From assembly GCF_004125825.1 (NCBI RefSeq), contig NZ_QQWI01000001.1:310001-374000 (forward strand): DNA of 64,000 bases. The letters are read 5' to 3'. The notes below the pieces were generated by a model, which saw only the letters and a list, made by a program, of their open reading frames with translations, was not told where the DNA came from and made no database searches. Shown piece by piece: positions 61,778-64,000 of the stretch (position 1 is the stretch's first letter; each line of letters opens with the position of its first letter). The DNA comes from Fusibacter sp. A1. Lineage in GTDB: Bacteria; Bacillota; Clostridia; Peptostreptococcales; Acidaminobacteraceae. A program made the translations under genes and the position numbers.

Positions 61778-64000
61778 CTATTTTTTTAACGCGATCGCAT
61801 CTTTCCCGTATAATTCTGCCAGTGCTTCCAACAGACTTCTATCAATAGTTACCCCATTTTTAAGCGCAATACGCTTTTTGCTCGACGATTCATAGACGAT
61901 CAGCTCACCTTTCCCCGGATATCTGCCCACTATTTCTGAAATGGCTTTCTTGTCCTTGGTGTCAAGCACTTCGACTTTGACATAGACCTTTGAAGGAAGC
62001 TTCGGTTTATAAAGCAGCTTATAGGTCTCTTCATTTAAAGGATACACTTTTTCCGCGATCATTTTAGGTGCTTCATCCTCTTTTAGGTTGATTGTTCCGA
62101 GAACCACGAGGGCCTGGTCTACCTTAAATAAGTTGAAGTACTGGTCGTAATGTCTAGGAAAAACGATAATCTCCAAACTACCATAGAGGTCTTCAAGCGT
62201 CACAAAGGCCATGAACTTGTCATTTTTGGTCGCTTTTTCGACTTTTCTGACCACCATTCCGCAGATCATATGCTTTTGACCGTCACGTTTGAAGTCGGGC
62301 TGCCCTTCCTCGTCTGTCAGTTCTGCCGTGGATATGGTCTGTAGCGCCTCAACCCACTTTGCGTACGCCTCAAGCGGATGGCCGCTCAAATAGATGCCCA
62401 GCATCTCTTTTTCAAAATTGAGCCTGATGTTCAAGTTGAACTCGTCCCTGATTGGAAACACATGGTTGGCTTCTTGGGTTCCTGTTTCATTTAGGCCTTC
62501 AAACAGGCTAAGTTGTCCCTCAATATTTCTTCTTCTTTCGCTTAAGATACCGTCTATCAGCTTTTCAAAACCGCCGAGCAGTCTTGCCCTATAGATTCCA
62601 AAGCCGTCGCACGCGCCCGCTTTGATCAGGCTTTCAATCGCTTTCTTGTTCAGCTCTTTTGTGTCGATTGCCTCTAAAAAGCCTTGGAAATCTTTAAAAT
62701 CAGCTTCTTTTCGTTTTTGAATGATGCTTGCGATGATGCCCCTTCCGACATTTTTAACCGCCAGTAGACCAAAACGGATCGCTCCCTTTTCGACAGTGAA
62801 GGTCTCATAGGAATACCTCACATCGGGCGGAAGCACTTCTATGCCAAGCACCTTGCATTCGCCGATGTACTGGGCGACCTTGGAATGCGACCCCATGATC
62901 GATGTCATCTGGGCCGCCATAAATTCCACAGGATAATGCGCCTTTAAGTAAGCCGTCTGATAGGCGATGATCGCATAACCTGCGGCGTGGGACTTGTTGA
63001 AGGCGTATTTTGCAAAATCGATCATGTCGTCGAAGATGACACTTGCAGCCTTTTCAGAGATCCCGTTTCTCATACAGCCGGCAATTTCCACATTGCCCGC
63101 CTCGTCCGTCTTGCCGTGGATAAAGAGCTTGCGCTCCTTTTCCATGACATCCATCTTCTTCTTACTCATGGCTCGTCTGACAAGGTCGGATCTGCCGTAG
63201 CTGTATCCGGCAAGCTTTCTCACCGTCTCCATGACCTGCTCCTGGTACACAAGGCAGCCGTAAGTCACATCCAGGATGCTCTTTAGGCTGTCGTCCACAT
63301 AGACGATACGGTCTGGATGGTTCTTGTTTTCGATATACTTTGGAATCGAATCCATCGGACCCGGCCTGTAAAGGGAGATTCCTGCGATGATATCCTCAAA
63401 GTGCGTCGGCTTTAGCTCGCGTAAAAACCTTCGCATGCCCGATGATTCAAGCTGAAAGAGTCCTAGCGTATGACCGCTGGCGATCAGCTGGTAAGTTTTT
63501 TTATCTTCGACACCAAGGGTGCTGAAATCAAGCACGGTTCCTGTGGTCTCTTCTATCAGTCTTAAGGTGTTACCGATGACAGTAAGCGTCCTAAGTCCTA
63601 GAAAGTCCATCTTGAGAAGTCCAAGTTCCTCTAAAAGGTTCATGTTGAACTGGGTGGACATGCTGCTGTCATGCAGGTAAAGCGGTACGTAATGGTCGAC
63701 GCTTTCCTTTGCGATCACCACACCCGCCGCATGGGTGGACGCATGCCTTGGCATGCCCTCAAGGGCTTTTGCAATATCGATCAGCTGATGGACGTTGTTG
63801 TTCTCGTCATACAGCGCCTTAAGCTCCCTGCTCTGTTCGAGTGCGCCATCGATGGTTATACCGATTGAAAAAGGAATCAGTTTTGCGACCCTGTCCACTT
63901 CGGCATAACCAAGGCCCAGCACTCTTCCGACATCCCTGATGGCGGCGCGTGCGGCCATGGTACCGAAGGTGATGATCTGGGCGACCCTTTCCTGACCGTA
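61778..64000 (-). CDS. dnaE: DNA polymerase III subunit alpha, partial (5' end outside window)
   Basis: The ~740-residue C-terminal part of DnaE is present and runs off the right edge; it reads through 64000 as YGQERVAQIITFGTMAARAA. Core polymerase blocks include HASTHAAGVVIAKE, FQLESSGMRRFLREL, LYRPGPMDSIPKYIENK, YQEQVMETVRKLAGYSYGRS and FNKSHAAGYAIIAYQTAYLK. The C-terminal OB-fold region (VRKVEKATKNDKFMAFVTLE) is complete and ends at 61778. It is followed by pfkA after 117 bases. Confidence 0.96.
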   Translation of the reverse strand, partial: YGQERVAQIITFGTMAARAAIRDVGRVLGLGYAEVDRVAKLIPFSIGITIDGALEQSRELKALYDENNNVHQLIDIAKALEGMPRHASTHAAGVVIAKESVDHYVPLYLHDSSMSTQFNMNLLEELGLLKMDFLGLRTLTVIGNTLRLIEETTGTVLDFSTLGVEDKKTYQLIASGHTLGLFQLESSGMRRFLRELKPTHFEDIIAGISLYRPGPMDSIPKYIENKNHPDRIVYVDDSLKSILDVTYGCLVYQEQVMETVRKLAGYSYGRSDLVRRAMSKKKMDVMEKERKLFIHGKTDEAGNVEIAGCMRNGISEKAASVIFDDMIDFAKYAFNKSHAAGYAIIAYQTAYLKAHYPVEFMAAQMTSIMGSHSKVAQYIGECKVLGIEVLPPDVRYSYETFTVEKGAIRFGLLAVKNVGRGIIASIIQKRKEADFKDFQGFLEAIDTKELNKKAIESLIKAGACDGFGIYRARLLGGFEKLIDGILSERRRNIEGQLSLFEGLNETGTQEANHVFPIRDEFNLNIRLNFEKEMLGIYLSGHPLEAYAKWVEALQTISTAELTDEEGQPDFKRDGQKHMICGMVVRKVEKATKNDKFMAFVTLEDLYGSLEIIVFPRHYDQYFNLFKVDQALVVLGTINLKEDEAPKMIAEKVYPLNEETYKLLYKPKLPSKVYVKVEVLDTKDKKAISEIVGRYPGKGELIVYESSSKKRIALKNGVTIDRSLLEALAELYGKDAIALKK

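Overview
The window looks like a chromosomal stretch from a low-GC, anaerobic Firmicute of the class Clostridia. The evidence is AT-rich codon use, strong AGGAGG ribosome binding sites, a dnaE-pfkA-pyk cluster with a long-form pyruvate kinase, a GerMN-domain protein and an iron-containing alcohol dehydrogenase. A Fusibacter-like genus is possible, but I cannot confirm it. No rRNA, tRNA or CRISPR array was seen.

Layout. 0-16.8 kb is a loose, mostly minus-strand set of small accessory genes: HD, MmcQ/YjbR, Fic, WYL regulator, LRR, histidine kinase plus Fe-ADH, phosphodiesterase, HD, SGNH hydrolase, DUF218, APH-like kinase and a DUF3179 lipoprotein. Several are broken by single-base lesions. 16.8-24.5 kb is a scrambled zone: a PilZ gene is cut by a 105-bp structured repeat, a rifampin-phosphotransferase-like enzyme sits with its TetR regulator, and there are an IS21 remnant, a 120-bp MITE-like repeat and other debris.

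24.5-36.2 kb is the most interesting block, a set of minus-strand genes that reads as one poly-gamma-glutamate (PGA) system. In transcription order it has a DUF6305-like lipoprotein, a DctM-like permease, a 47-residue membrane peptide, two succinylglutamate-desuccinylase/aspartoacylase-type hydrolases, a lipoprotein gamma-glutamyltransferase, a second DUF6305-like protein, PgsB, PgsC, PgsW, a membrane histidine kinase and a response regulator. Polymer synthesis, cleavage, terminal trimming, uptake and sensing would be encoded together. The coupling is my inference. The family calls for PgsB/C/W, GGT and the two-component pair are solid.

37.4-54.3 kb is a genomic island downstream of rlmD (rumA). 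The intact rlmD 3' end lies at 54.24 kb. Further short pieces of an rlmD-like 3' end occur at 52.9, 50.4 (inverted), 47.6 and 37.5 kb, the last followed by a terminator. I read this as serial integration of serine-recombinase elements into the rlmD 3' end. The segment at 37.5-47.7 kb still has the recombinase, a RhuM-family gene, MobC, a RepA-like ATPase (frameshifted), an array of hairpins and a TetR-MFS-phosphotransferase resistance-like cargo. The segment at 47.7-52.9 kb holds an ABC transporter (ATPase gene frameshifted) and a GH31 glycosidase.

54.2-64 kb is ordinary core chromosome with higher-GC codon use: rlmD, a GerMN protein, a ferredoxin-type aldo/keto reductase, an acyl-CoA thioesterase, pyk, pfkA and the 3' part of dnaE. 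Terminators are clear here.
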